A stretch of DNA of 64,000 nucleotides, from positions 62,001-126,000 of the forward strand of contig JAEWIZ010000020.1 of NCBI GenBank assembly GCA_023386815.1. Reading direction: 5' to 3'. The notes under the pieces are model-generated. The model did no database searches and was not told where the DNA came from. It saw only the letters and a list, made by a program, of their open reading frames with translations. Shown here in pieces: positions 1 to 8,654 of the stretch. The first letter of the stretch is position 1. Every line of letters starts with the position of its first letter. This stretch comes from Bacillota bacterium (GTDB lineage: Bacteria; Bacillota; Clostridia; Lachnospirales; Lachnospiraceae). A program made the translations under genes and the position numbers.

Positions 1-558
1 GCAGGGAATCCAAATCAGCAAACAGTTCTTGATCCATGAGAATCGAACCAGTGTCTGCCAGTCTACACGCTTCACCATAGCTTCCACCGTAATTTTGCCG
101 CCGTTCTTATCCACATGTTTCTCTATGATCATATCCACTAGCATATCCATGAACTTGTGATATACATACATCATCGGGCCAAAGGTTGTATTCATAATGA
201 AGCTTCCAAAGAAAGCCAGTGCCAATTTAGATCCTTCAAATGGCAATCTGCCGCTTTCCATTGCACCGCCAGCTCCAGCGAAAAATACAGTAAATACCAA
301 GGTAATCATCATACCGATAATGCCCCAGACGATTGCCTTGAGAAAAAATCCCCTAGGGAACCGCCATTCACCAGTTGTAATCCTTCCTCCGAGCATATCA
401 CCCATGGAGGCAAGAATGAAAAACTTAATAAATCCGCCCAGATAGGCATGAACTGTTGTGAATGCAAGAAATGCATTACGTGTTGTCGGTATCGCTAAAA
501 TCAGTATCCATACCAGGAGCAACGCTCCCCATATAATATCACCTAAAAATCTTTTCAT
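1..558 (-). CDS. Mpv17/PMP22-like membrane protein, C-terminus beyond window edge
   Basis: An uninterrupted minus-strand frame of 186 codons runs from an ATG at 558, with AAGGAG about 8 bases upstream, to the first base of the window, so the end is missing. The product is very hydrophobic, with likely membrane segments near residues 5-25, 35-55, 70-95 and 112-130. The motif GPMMYVYHKFMD resembles the GPxxHxWYxxLD signature of the Mpv17/PMP22 family, and a Trp-rich WIKNCLLIWIP stretch near the edge fits the end of that family. Function in bacteria is unknown. It is separated by about 90 bases from the CoA-transferase genes and may be unrelated to them. The family assignment is from memory of motifs, not a search. 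Confidence 0.55.
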   Translation of the reverse strand, partial: MKRFLGDIIWGALLLVWILILAIPTTRNAFLAFTTVHAYLGGFIKFFILASMGDMLGGRITTGEWRFPRGFFLKAIVWGIIGMMITLVFTVFFAGAGGAMESGRLPFEGSKLALAFFGSFIMNTTFGPMMYVYHKFMDMLVDMIIEKHVDKNGGKITVEAMVKRVDWQTLVRFSWIKNCLLIWIPC

Positions 559-645
559 TTGAATACTCCTTAATTCACTTTTACTTTTTATATTTATCAA
601 TCGCCACGTAGGACAAGGGATTCATATCATTAATATTTTTTTAAA

Positions 646-1308
646 TCAAACCGAATAAGGCTGCATTACCTTTAAACATGGGTCAATCATCAATTCGGCC
701 TCTGTAAGACTCTGCACTTCCTCTACTGTTGTACCTTCGGCAATTTCCTTCAGAAGGAACCCCTTATTTGTCACCTCGATCACCGCTAATTCCGTTATGA
801 TCATATGCACTCTCTTGACGGCAGTAGGGGGAAGGGTTACCTTCTTAAGCAGCTTTGGTGCACCTTTCGCTGTATGTGTGGTAGCAATAATTACTTTTTT
901 TGCTCCTACTACCAAGTCCATGGCACCGCCCATACCCGGTACCATCTTACCTGGTACGATGTGACTTGCTAACGTTCCCGTCTCGTCAACCTGAAGTGCG
1001 CCAAGTATAGTTACATCCACATGACCTCCACGGATGATTCCAAAGGAAGTGCAGCTATCAAAGAAACTTGCTCCTGGAAGTGCATTTACAAATTGATTAC
1101 CCGAATTAATACAATCCTTATCTTCGGTACCTGGTTTGGATAACTCGCCCATACCTAAAATTCCGTTTTCTGATTGAAGAGTGATATGTATATCACTAGA
1201 TAAATAGTTACACACAAGAGTAGGAAGTCCAATTCCCAAGTTAACTACATCGCCGTCATGTAGTTCTTTTGCAACTCTTGACGCAATAATTTCTTTTTCG
1301 CTTGCCAT
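646..1308 (-). CDS. atoA: CoA-transferase beta subunit (acetoacetate/butyrate type)
   Basis: This is subunit B of a family I CoA-transferase, which moves CoA between acyl-CoA and a free acid such as acetoacetate. The 220 residues are the normal length for this subunit. The catalytic glutamate motif SENGILGMG is near residue 46, and GGAMDLVVGAKK is typical. The start overlaps the alpha-subunit stop (TAATG), indicating translational coupling. Next to the beta-keto acid cleavage enzyme and thiolase, its likely job is activating acetoacetate to acetoacetyl-CoA at the expense of acetyl-CoA or butyryl-CoA. The exact acid specificity (AtoA, CtfB or ScoB type) cannot be read from sequence. It is the last gene of the cluster. 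Confidence 0.9.
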   Translation of the reverse strand: MASEKEIIASRVAKELHDGDVVNLGIGLPTLVCNYLSSDIHITLQSENGILGMGELSKPGTEDKDCINSGNQFVNALPGASFFDSCTSFGIIRGGHVDVTILGALQVDETGTLASHIVPGKMVPGMGGAMDLVVGAKKVIIATTHTAKGAPKLLKKVTLPPTAVKRVHMIITELAVIEVTNKGFLLKEIAEGTTVEEVQSLTEAELMIDPCLKVMQPYSV

Positions 1309-1964
1309 TAGACTTCACCTCCGACAATATAATCTACAAAAATTCCAGGTGTCATAACATAATTCGGATCAAGTTCTCCAACCTCTACGATTTTCTCTGC
1401 TGCTACAATAACAGTTTTCGCTGCTGTAGCCATCATTGGATTGAAGTTTTTCGTTGTCGCATTGTAATATACATTTCCTGCTTTATCAACAATACTACCT
1501 CTAATTAATGCTACATCTGCTTTCAATGGCATCTCGATTAGGTACTCAACCTGATCTAACGTAATTTTCTGCTTTCCCTTCTCTACTTCTGTTCCTACTC
1601 CTGTTGGTGTAAGAACACCTCCCAGACCTGCTCCGCCTGCACGGATTTTCTCTGCTAGTGATCCTTGTGGTACCAATTCAACCTCTAATTCACCTGCTAC
1701 CATCTGTGCGCCGGTAACCGGATTTAATCCGATGTGAGAGGCTGTTAATTTTTTAACCAATTTGGAGTCAATAAGTTTTCCTATTCCTCTTCCTGGTACT
1801 CCGGAATCATTTGCAATAACATGTAAATTCTTAATTCCCTTTTTCACAATCTCATCCATTAATATTTCTGGCGTACCACAGGACATAAATCCACCAATCA
1901 TTACTGTATCGCCAACCTGGAGGAAGCTTATCGCTTCCTCCGCTGAAATGATCTTATTTTTCAT
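1308..1964 (-). CDS. atoD: CoA-transferase alpha subunit
   Basis: Subunit A partner of the downstream CoA-transferase beta subunit; 218 residues when started at the ATG at 1964, which has AGAGGTG at the right distance. A GTG six bases earlier is possible but lies inside the ribosome site. The N-terminal Gly-rich GGFMSCGTPE motif and the central GGVLTPTG loop are characteristic of the alpha chain. Only nine bases separate it from the thiolase stop upstream, so the three genes are co-transcribed. Together the two subunits form the acetoacetate-activating enzyme expected at the end of a triacetate/acetoacetate pathway. Confidence 0.9.
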   Translation of the reverse strand: MKNKIISAEEAISFLQVGDTVMIGGFMSCGTPEILMDEIVKKGIKNLHVIANDSGVPGRGIGKLIDSKLVKKLTASHIGLNPVTGAQMVAGELEVELVPQGSLAEKIRAGGAGLGGVLTPTGVGTEVEKGKQKITLDQVEYLIEMPLKADVALIRGSIVDKAGNVYYNATTKNFNPMMATAAKTVIVAAEKIVEVGELDPNYVMTPGIFVDYIVGGEV

Positions 1965-1973
1965 AAACACCTC

Positions 1974-3152
1974 TTATCTTTCCAAAATCATGGCGGTTCC
2001 CATTCCCCCACCGATACATAAGGAGGCGAGACCATGTTTTGAATCCCTTTTTTGCATCTCATAAACTAAAGTGGTAAGAATTCTTGCACCGGAGCATCCA
2101 ATCGGATGACCAAGAGCAATTGCTCCACCATTCACATTTGTTTTGTCAGCATCAAAACCTAAGTCTTTACATACACATAATGCCTGCGAAGCAAATGCCT
2201 CATTTGCCTCTACCAGGTCAAGAACGTCGGCTGTAATATTAGCCAGCTCCATAGCTTTTTTTGAAGCAGGAACTACACCATACCCCATTATGGAAGGATC
2301 TACACCTGCTGATGCATAGGATTTAATTGTGGCCAGGATAGGTAGACCAAGGCTTTGTGCTTTTTCCTTAGACATTATTATCATCATTGCTGCGCCGTCA
2401 TTGATACCTGATGCATTGCCTGCCGTTACCGTACCCTCTTTTTTAAATGCAGGAGACAGTTTTGCTAGTTTCTCCATAGTTGTTCCAAAGCGTGGAAATT
2501 CATCCGTATCAAATACAATTGGATCTCCCTTTCTCTGTGGTATAACCACAGGTACAATTTCATCCTTGAACTTTCCGCTCTTAATTGCTGCTTCCGCTCT
2601 TTGTTGACTTCTAGCTGCTAACTCATCCTGCATTTCCCTGGTGATCTGATACTTTTCTGCTATATTTTCCGCTGTAATACCCATATGGTAATCGTTGAAT
2701 GCATCCCATAAACCATCATGAATCATGGAATCGATAATCGTTTCATTACCCATTTTCATTCCGAAACGTGCTTTTTTGAGTACATACGCAGCATTACTCA
2801 TACTTTCAGTACCACCCGCTAATACTACCTCATTGTCCCCTGCTTTAATGGTCTGAGCAGCCAAACTGATTGCTCTAAGCCCTGAGCCACATACTTTACT
2901 GAGAGTCATTGCAGGCACTGTCTCAGGAATTCCTGCTTTGATTGCTACCTGTCTAGCGATATTCTGACCATGTCCTGCTGATAGAACATTACCAATCACA
3001 ACTTCGTCAATAATAGATGGGTCAATCCCAGCTCTCTTAATTGCCTCCTCAGCCGCGATCTTACCAATATCTGTTGCAGTAAGATCCTTTAAGGCTCCGC
3101 CTAAACTTCCAATTGCAGTTCTTACTGCTGAAACGATTACTACATCTCTCAT
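1974..3152 (-). CDS. thlA: acetyl-CoA acetyltransferase (thiolase)
   Basis: This 392-residue thiolase II enzyme interconverts two acetyl-CoA with acetoacetyl-CoA. All catalytic elements are visible: the nucleophilic Cys in LSKVCGSGLRA near residue 88, the NEAFA motif, the histidine in GGAIALGHPIGCSGAR, and the second Cys in CIGGGMG at the C-terminus. The length is standard. In this cluster it can split the acetoacetyl-CoA made by the lyase and CoA-transferase into acetyl-CoA, or condense acetyl-CoA to feed the Hbd/Crt/Bcd branch to butyrate. It is preceded by a good GGAGG site and sits 51 bases after the lyase gene. Confidence 0.93.
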   Translation of the reverse strand: MRDVVIVSAVRTAIGSLGGALKDLTATDIGKIAAEEAIKRAGIDPSIIDEVVIGNVLSAGHGQNIARQVAIKAGIPETVPAMTLSKVCGSGLRAISLAAQTIKAGDNEVVLAGGTESMSNAAYVLKKARFGMKMGNETIIDSMIHDGLWDAFNDYHMGITAENIAEKYQITREMQDELAARSQQRAEAAIKSGKFKDEIVPVVIPQRKGDPIVFDTDEFPRFGTTMEKLAKLSPAFKKEGTVTAGNASGINDGAAMMIIMSKEKAQSLGLPILATIKSYASAGVDPSIMGYGVVPASKKAMELANITADVLDLVEANEAFASQALCVCKDLGFDADKTNVNGGAIALGHPIGCSGARILTTLVYEMQKRDSKHGLASLCIGGGMGTAMILER

Positions 3153-3203
3153 TCTTCTGCCTCCTTAACTATTTAACAAACGCAACCTTGAGGTCACTTA
3201 ATA

Positions 3204-4067
3204 TTACTTAAAAAGTTCTGGATGTCTTGTATTTAAGTTCTTAAGTCCTAAGATCTGTCTTGTCTCATCCGGAGTAGCAATTGTCTTACCTAATTCAGCT
3301 ACAATTCTCTTCGTTCTCTCAACAAACTCAACATTGGATTTTGCAAGCTGACCCTTGGAGTAAAGAATATTATCTTCCATACCAACACGTACATTACCAC
3401 CAAGTGCTAATGCAGCGTACATAATAGGAAGATGTCCTTTACCAATACCAAGTGCTCCCCAGGTTGCATCCGGTGGTAAAAGGTTAACCAGGAACATCAG
3501 GTTCTCAACTGTTGCTGTCATTCCGCCGGCAGCACCAAGTACGAATTGGAAGTTCAAAGGTCCTTTTAAGAAGCCTTGCTTATGTAAATGAAGTGCATTA
3601 TATACCATACCTGCGTCGAATACTTCGATTTCCGGCTTAACATCATGCTTTTCCATCTCTTGTGCGAGCTTTTCAAGGAATTTTGGACTATTCTCGAATA
3701 CGCAGGAATTCTGCCAATTCATCGAGCCGCAGTCATAGGATGCAATCTCCGGTCTCAGACCTTGGAACGGTTTCATTCTTATCTCATCGGATAAACCGAT
3801 ACCACCTGAGGTTGTAAGGTTAACAACGATGTCACAGCTTTCTCTTACAATATGTACTGTTTCTGCAAATTTATCATAATCCATGGAGGCATTAAAATTG
3901 TCGTCTCTTACATGGATATGAGCAACAGAAGCACCCGCCTTACAGCAGGCAATTATCTCATCTGCTTCCTCTCTTGGTGTTAAAGGTACATATGGTGTAT
4001 TTTCTTTCTTTGGCCAAGCTCCGGTACATGCTACGGTCAATATTACTTTATCACTAGGATTTGGCAT
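3204..4067 (-). CDS. beta-keto acid cleavage enzyme, probable triacetate acetoacetate-lyase
   Basis: A 287-residue member of the BKACE (DUF849/Kce) family of zinc-dependent TIM-barrel enzymes, which react a beta-keto acid with acetyl-CoA to give acetoacetate and a new acyl-CoA. The metal-ligand motif VAHIHVRD is at about residues 48-55, and the family motif LGIGKGHLPI is present. The founding activity is 3-keto-5-aminohexanoate cleavage, but no lysine fermentation genes are nearby. The adjacent cyclase, dehydrogenase and reductase instead match the anaerobic phloroglucinol pathway, whose last specific step is cleavage of triacetate (3,5-dioxohexanoate) with acetyl-CoA to acetoacetate and acetoacetyl-CoA. 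Family assignment is secure. The substrate is inferred from context. Confidence 0.8.
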   Translation of the reverse strand: MPNPSDKVILTVACTGAWPKKENTPYVPLTPREEADEIIACCKAGASVAHIHVRDDNFNASMDYDKFAETVHIVRESCDIVVNLTTSGGIGLSDEIRMKPFQGLRPEIASYDCGSMNWQNSCVFENSPKFLEKLAQEMEKHDVKPEIEVFDAGMVYNALHLHKQGFLKGPLNFQFVLGAAGGMTATVENLMFLVNLLPPDATWGALGIGKGHLPIMYAALALGGNVRVGMEDNILYSKGQLAKSNVEFVERTKRIVAELGKTIATPDETRQILGLKNLNTRHPELFK

Positions 4068-4185
4068 AATTTAAAATCCCCTTTCTTTGTATAATCCGGA
4101 TTGCTCTAGATTACTTCATATAATATATTTAATCCTGAATAAATTAATTTTACGCTTCGCAAGCAATTGTATTGTAATTAAGAAT

Positions 4186-4221
4186 AGGCTGTCACATAGA
4201 AGTTTTTATATGTAACAGCCT
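4186..4221 (-). terminator. stem-loop between cyclohydrolase and lyase genes
   Basis: AGGCTGTCACATA (4186-4198) pairs with TATGTAACAGCCT (4209-4221) with a single mismatch and a 10-base loop. On the plus strand it is followed by a seven-T run; on the minus strand it is followed by a weaker U-rich stretch. It lies just after the cyclase-family gene stop and probably terminates or attenuates transcription before the lyase, thiolase and CoA-transferase genes. Confidence 0.6.
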
Positions 4222-4252
4222 TTTTTTCTTGCATCAGCAAAATGACTGAACT

Positions 4253-5191
4253 TTAGATTGCACCAAAGGTGTAAACTCGATCCGGAACATCATTCAGATC
4301 ATCTTCATCGATTTCAGCAACGGCACGAACCATGGATCCATCTCCTAACCACCAACGGATAGGGAATGCCATGAACTTGAATCTCTTACCAACAACCTTA
4401 TCCAGGTCACCGCCAAGATTTTCGATACCTACGATGCCGTTACCAAGCATATATTTATGGCATGGCTCCCAAGTTCCTTCCAGTCCGTGTCTTTCAAGCT
4501 TTCCGTAAGCTTCCATGTATTTTTCCATACCGAATGTCTTGATGTAGGTTTCTTTATTGAATTCCGCAAATGCCTCAATGCCAAACTGTTCGATGTATTC
4601 ATCGGTGATTGGCTTTCCGGAATTACCATTCAGGTTCATTCCAAGCGGTCCGCCGTTCTTACCCATTGTGGTATGTAACGGATGATCCAGTGCCTGCATA
4701 TCCATTGCCACACATTTAGGCTGATATTTCTCAAACCATTCGCCTGCTTCTCTACCAGTTCCACAGGAATAGTGATAATATTCTCTGGTATCGTCAAATT
4801 TCAAATGCATACCAGTTCTTAAGCATACAACCATGCCTTTTAATTCTTCTGTTTTGATATTGGCACGTTTACAAGCATCCTCAAGGTGGGAAGCCTTAAT
4901 CAGTCCCCAACGCTCTACCTGGATGTCCAGACAAACTGCATCACCATAGTATGCATCTGCTGGCATTTCATGTGTGTAACGAGCACGTCTGCCATCAAAC
5001 TCATATTCCATTACGTGACGTGGTGCATCTGCATGTGTACCGCAGTGCATAACAACATCGATTTTCTGAGTTAAAACACCACTCTTTGCAAGGTTATGCA
5101 TGGTATCAATTTTAGGTTTTGCAAAATATGGCCATACCGGAATATCAGCATGGAATGGATGTGTTAAATCTACTACTACTTTCTTTCCCAT
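4253..5191 (-). CDS. cyclase-family hydrolase, probable dihydrophloroglucinol cyclohydrolase
   Basis: A 312-residue metal-dependent hydrolase of the cyclase/kynurenine-formamidase-like family, which opens rings or hydrolyses amides. The family metal motif HCGTHADAPRH is at about residues 49-59, and the N-terminal DLTHPFHADIPVWP is diagnostic. It is longer than bacterial kynurenine formamidases (about 210 residues). No kynurenine-pathway genes are present. With a short-chain reductase and a hydroxyacid dehydrogenase alongside, the best reading is hydrolytic ring cleavage of dihydrophloroglucinol to 3-hydroxy-5-oxohexanoate. The family is certain; the substrate is inferred from the four-gene set. 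A GGAGG site precedes the ATG. Confidence 0.78.
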   Translation of the reverse strand: MGKKVVVDLTHPFHADIPVWPYFAKPKIDTMHNLAKSGVLTQKIDVVMHCGTHADAPRHVMEYEFDGRRARYTHEMPADAYYGDAVCLDIQVERWGLIKASHLEDACKRANIKTEELKGMVVCLRTGMHLKFDDTREYYHYSCGTGREAGEWFEKYQPKCVAMDMQALDHPLHTTMGKNGGPLGMNLNGNSGKPITDEYIEQFGIEAFAEFNKETYIKTFGMEKYMEAYGKLERHGLEGTWEPCHKYMLGNGIVGIENLGGDLDKVVGKRFKFMAFPIRWWLGDGSMVRAVAEIDEDDLNDVPDRVYTFGAI

Positions 5192-5356
5192 TTTTCATTT
5201 CCTCCAAATTTATCTTTCATTTTATAATTAACTAATCAAAATGATTTTTATTGTTTATTTCTAAGATCATTTTTTTATTGATTATTATTCCGCGATTTCT
5301 TCTTTTTGTTTTAATTTCCTGAGTATAACGTTAACTAAAGTATGATAAACTTCAAC

Positions 5357-6286
5357 CTATACGTTGTAGATCATTTTGATTAGGTATTCATTTAAATCAT
5401 TCTTGGATTTCTCGATCTGCTCCGGTGTCCATTCCTGGAAGCCTCGGCCTGTCTTAAATCCGATATCACCTTTCTCCAGCTTTTCACAAAGCATGGGAGA
5501 TGGTTCTGTATCTCTACATAAATCCTTGAAAATATAGCTGTGAATATTGTTGGTTAGATCCGTTCCGACCATATCCACATTCTCCATCGGCGCTAGCTGT
5601 GGAAGTCTAAGACCAAAGCTGTTACGTACCGCTTCATCCACGGTAGCTGCATCAGCAATACCCTGCTCTACGATGTAGATTGCTTCTCTCCAAAGTGCAT
5701 GCTGCATACGGTTAGCGATAAATCCTGGTACATCCTTTAGACAGAGTACCGGTTTTTTTCCAACCGTACGAAGGAATTCCATCACCTCATCAGCAACCTC
5801 ATCCTTGGTGTAATCAGACTTTACTACTTCCACAAGTGGAATCAAGAAAGCCGGATTCCAGAAATGGGTTCCTACTAAACGCTCTTTATGAGCTAAATTG
5901 GCAGAAATCTCAGTAGGACTAATCACCGAGGTATTGGTACAGAAGATAGTATCTATGCTGCAACGTTCTTCCAGCTTAGCAAACATATCCTGCTTAATAT
6001 CCAGCTTCTCAAATACACATTCAATAACTAGATCAGCTTCCTTGATTTCAACGATCTCCAAATCAGTTGTAAAGCTGACTCTGGATACTCGTTTATCCAC
6101 TTCATCCTCAGATATGATATTCTTATCCACAAGCTGCTTAAACGTACCTTTAAGTCCTTCACTGAACGGAGAATCATACATATCATAAACTGTAATCTTT
6201 AAATCCTCACGAACGGACAATACATGAGCAATACCCTTCCCCATCATACCGCCGCCGCAGATTAAGACATTCTTAATTTCCTTCAT
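5357..6286 (-). CDS. 3-hydroxyacyl-CoA-dehydrogenase-like enzyme, probable 3-hydroxy-5-oxohexanoate dehydrogenase
   Basis: A 309-residue NAD-dependent dehydrogenase of the 3-HADH superfamily. The Rossmann motif is CGGGMMGKGIA, the catalytic-domain motif is FWNPAFLIPLVEVV, and NRMQHALWREAI belongs to the C-terminal helical domain. The ATG at 6286 is preferred because AGAGAGG lies just upstream; an earlier in-frame GTG lacks a site. It is distinct from the true Hbd at 10.6-11.5 kb, which argues for a non-CoA hydroxyacid substrate, as in L-carnitine dehydrogenase-like members. Between the reductase and cyclohydrolase genes it would oxidise (S)-3-hydroxy-5-oxohexanoate to triacetate. The substrate is inferred. 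Confidence 0.78.
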   Translation of the reverse strand: MKEIKNVLICGGGMMGKGIAHVLSVREDLKITVYDMYDSPFSEGLKGTFKQLVDKNIISEDEVDKRVSRVSFTTDLEIVEIKEADLVIECVFEKLDIKQDMFAKLEERCSIDTIFCTNTSVISPTEISANLAHKERLVGTHFWNPAFLIPLVEVVKSDYTKDEVADEVMEFLRTVGKKPVLCLKDVPGFIANRMQHALWREAIYIVEQGIADAATVDEAVRNSFGLRLPQLAPMENVDMVGTDLTNNIHSYIFKDLCRDTEPSPMLCEKLEKGDIGFKTGRGFQEWTPEQIEKSKNDLNEYLIKMIYNV

Positions 6287-6306
6287 CGTACAGCCTCTCT
6301 TATTCA

Positions 6307-7098
6307 CTAATTAGCCCAATATCCACCTTCAGTTGCTACATTTGCACCAGTCATGAAATCACTTGCACTGGAAGCAAGAAAGATACATGGACCTACGAAA
6401 TCTTCCGGCTCGCCAAGGCGTCCTACTGGGAGACGTTTTAAGAAGTTTTGATATACCGGGCTGTCTGGATTGAACATCCATTCTGTTAACTCTGAACGGA
6501 ATACGGTAGGATTAATGGTATTTACATTAATCTTATATTTTGCTGTCCACTCACAAGCAAGGGACTGTGCCATAAGATCGATACCAGCTTTTGCTGTACA
6601 GTAGCCGGTATAACCAGCCATACCCATCTTAGAACGTGCAGAGGAAACTAAGATTACTTTTCCACCCTTGCCCTGATCAATCATCTGTTGACCAACATAT
6701 TTACAGAATAACCAAGTAGCCTGAACATCAGAGTCCATGATTTTCTTCCACTCAGCTAAATCCTGCTCAATGATTGGCTGTGCATGGTTGTAGCCTGCAG
6801 CAGTTACTAGTACATTGATTTCACCGAATTTTGCAACGGTATCATTTACAATTTTGATAACATCAGCTTCTATGGATGGCTCACCTGCTGAGTAACCACA
6901 TTCGATACCTGCTGCTGTTAATTCATCACACAGAGTTTTACATTTCTCCTCGCCACGTCCGGTTACCATAACCTTCATTCCTGCATAACCATAACCGAAT
7001 GCGATTGCTTTTCCTAAAGCACCGGTAGCACCTGTTAAAAGTGCAACTTTTCCCTGAACATCAAACAAATTATTAACAAATTGTTTTTCTACTGCCAT
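6307..7098 (-). CDS. short-chain dehydrogenase/reductase, probable phloroglucinol reductase
   Basis: A 263-residue classical SDR with the cofactor-binding TGATGALGKAIA near residue 21, the active-site serine in VSSARSK, and the YxxxK motif as YCTAK. It belongs to the gluconate-5-dehydrogenase/3-oxoacyl-ACP-reductase-like group by general appearance. Position directly upstream of the hydroxyacid dehydrogenase and cyclohydrolase genes, the order expected for the phloroglucinol route, suggests NADPH-dependent reduction of the aromatic triol to dihydrophloroglucinol. SDR assignment is firm. Specificity rests on gene context only, so another cyclic-ketone reductase role is possible. Confidence 0.75.
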   Translation of the reverse strand: MAVEKQFVNNLFDVQGKVALLTGATGALGKAIAFGYGYAGMKVMVTGRGEEKCKTLCDELTAAGIECGYSAGEPSIEADVIKIVNDTVAKFGEINVLVTAAGYNHAQPIIEQDLAEWKKIMDSDVQATWLFCKYVGQQMIDQGKGGKVILVSSARSKMGMAGYTGYCTAKAGIDLMAQSLACEWTAKYKINVNTINPTVFRSELTEWMFNPDSPVYQNFLKRLPVGRLGEPEDFVGPCIFLASSASDFMTGANVATEGGYWAN

Positions 7099-7201
7099 TA
7101 TGTATTTCCTCCTCGTATTTTGTATAATTTGGTCATATGCCTGTAAGATACTATTTCATTCTTTATCCTACAAATATATAAGTGTCCGACAATAATTCTG
7201 A

Positions 7202-7552
7202 TTAGGCCTGTGGATAATTGATGATAACTAACATCCTAGCAGGTTTGTTGGATTCATTAATTAAGTAGCGTCCTTCGTTTGGAGCAAAGGAAATTGTTTC
7301 ATCCTTATGGATCACATATTTATTGCCTTCTTTATCGGTAACGGTCATTTCACCTTCCAAAACATAATAAACCTTTTCCAACGGGTTATCTTCGTAGGCA
7401 TATTCTGCGCCGCCGCCCGGCAGGAAGGTAGATACGCCCATCCAGAACTTTTCTGCTCCGGTTTCCTCTTTTCCATGAATACGCATTGCTGTCATTCCAA
7501 AATGACCAGGTGCATTGTAAGCCTTTAATTCCTCAAGTGATTTCTTTACCAT
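7202..7552 (-). CDS. small cupin-domain protein
   Basis: A 116-residue single-domain cupin with PGGGAEYAYEDNPLEKVYYVLEG forming the first cupin motif region and a short second motif around ETISFAPNEGRYL. Of the usual metal ligands only some are present, since the first motif lacks the classical HxH pair, so metal binding is uncertain. Small cupins in catabolic clusters often act as isomerases, stabilise labile keto intermediates or serve as binding proteins. Its position between EtfA and the reductase suggests an accessory role in the aromatic pathway. I cannot assign a reaction. Confidence 0.75.
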   Translation of the reverse strand: MVKKSLEELKAYNAPGHFGMTAMRIHGKEETGAEKFWMGVSTFLPGGGAEYAYEDNPLEKVYYVLEGEMTVTDKEGNKYVIHKDETISFAPNEGRYLINESNKPARMLVIINYPQA

Positions 7553-7593
7553 AATAAATCCACCTTTCTTAAATTACTTAATACAAATTATTT

Positions 7594-8604
7594 TTATTTC
7601 ACTGATCTGGCTGTTTTAATCTGATCAGTTAATAACGGAAGTATCTTATTCAAATCTCCAACAACACCGTAATCAGCAATATCAAATATTGGCGCTGTCT
7701 CATCCTTATTAATTGCTATAATATAGTCCGATTCCTGCATTCCGGCCAAATGCTGGATGGCACCGGATATTCCGATAGCAAAATAAACATCCGGTCTAAC
7801 CGTCTTTCCTGTTTGTCCAACTTGGATATCCTTCTTTACCCAATCAGCATCAACACATGCTCTGGAGGAACTTACTGTTCCGCCGATAGCTTCAGACAGT
7901 TCTTGTAACAGAACGAAGTTATCCTTATTTCCAACTCCACGACCACCGGAAATCAATATTTTAGCATCTTGAATATCAACCTTACTGGTTTCTTTCTTGA
8001 TAACCTCCAATACCTCGACATATTTATTGTTTTGAACAAATTCCAATTTATATTCTATTACCTTCGCCTGTGCTCCAGAGATTTTTTTAGTTTTCTTCAT
8101 GACACCAGGACGTACTGTTGCCATCTGCGGACGATCGTTGGGGCAAAGAATCGTCGCCATCAAATTACCTCCAAAAGCCGGACGGGTCATTCTCAAGTTC
8201 TTGGTTTCTGAATCGATCTCTAACTTTGTACAGTCTGCAGTTAAACCTGTCTTTACTCTGGCAGAAACTCGTGGGGCAAGATCTCGCCCTATAGCAGTCG
8301 CTCCATATAGTACAATTTCCGGTTTAAACTCTTTAATAATGCAGTCCATAGCATATGTATATGGTTCTGTGGTATATTCCTTTAACGTTGGATCATCAAC
8401 AACAATCACCTTATCTGCACCATGTGCTGTAATTTCGCTTGCCAATGAGCTGATATTACTTCCCAGTAAAACTGCTGTTACGTCAGTCTCCAATTCTGAA
8501 GCAAGTTCCTTTGCTTTACCGATTAATTCATAAGATACATTTGTGATGATAGCATCCATCTGCTGAACATATACAAATATGCCTTTACATTCTTCTAAAT
8601 TCAT
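7594..8604 (-). CDS. etfA: electron transfer flavoprotein alpha subunit
   Basis: EtfA of 336 residues. The C-terminal FAD-binding domain shows SGGRGVGNKDNF, SSRACVDADWV, QVGQTGKTVRPDVYFAIGISGAIQH and the terminal IADYGVVGDL. With EtfB and the butyryl-CoA dehydrogenase encoded upstream it would form the Bcd/Etf complex, which in Clostridia bifurcates NADH electrons to crotonyl-CoA and ferredoxin. The ATG at 8604 is chosen because AAGGAGG is 5 bases upstream; an earlier ATG would place the ribosome site inside the gene. Location is cytoplasmic. Confidence 0.93.
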   Translation of the reverse strand: MNLEECKGIFVYVQQMDAIITNVSYELIGKAKELASELETDVTAVLLGSNISSLASEITAHGADKVIVVDDPTLKEYTTEPYTYAMDCIIKEFKPEIVLYGATAIGRDLAPRVSARVKTGLTADCTKLEIDSETKNLRMTRPAFGGNLMATILCPNDRPQMATVRPGVMKKTKKISGAQAKVIEYKLEFVQNNKYVEVLEVIKKETSKVDIQDAKILISGGRGVGNKDNFVLLQELSEAIGGTVSSSRACVDADWVKKDIQVGQTGKTVRPDVYFAIGISGAIQHLAGMQESDYIIAINKDETAPIFDIADYGVVGDLNKILPLLTDQIKTARSVK

Positions 8605-8654
8605 TCTTACCTCCTTCATTCCGCTTCACAGCATGTACTTAACTTTCTATAGAC

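Noticed and set aside
3204..4067. Lysine fermentation (3-keto-5-aminohexanoate) assignment
   Set aside because: No aminomutase or diaminohexanoate dehydrogenase genes are nearby; the neighbours fit a triacetate substrate better.
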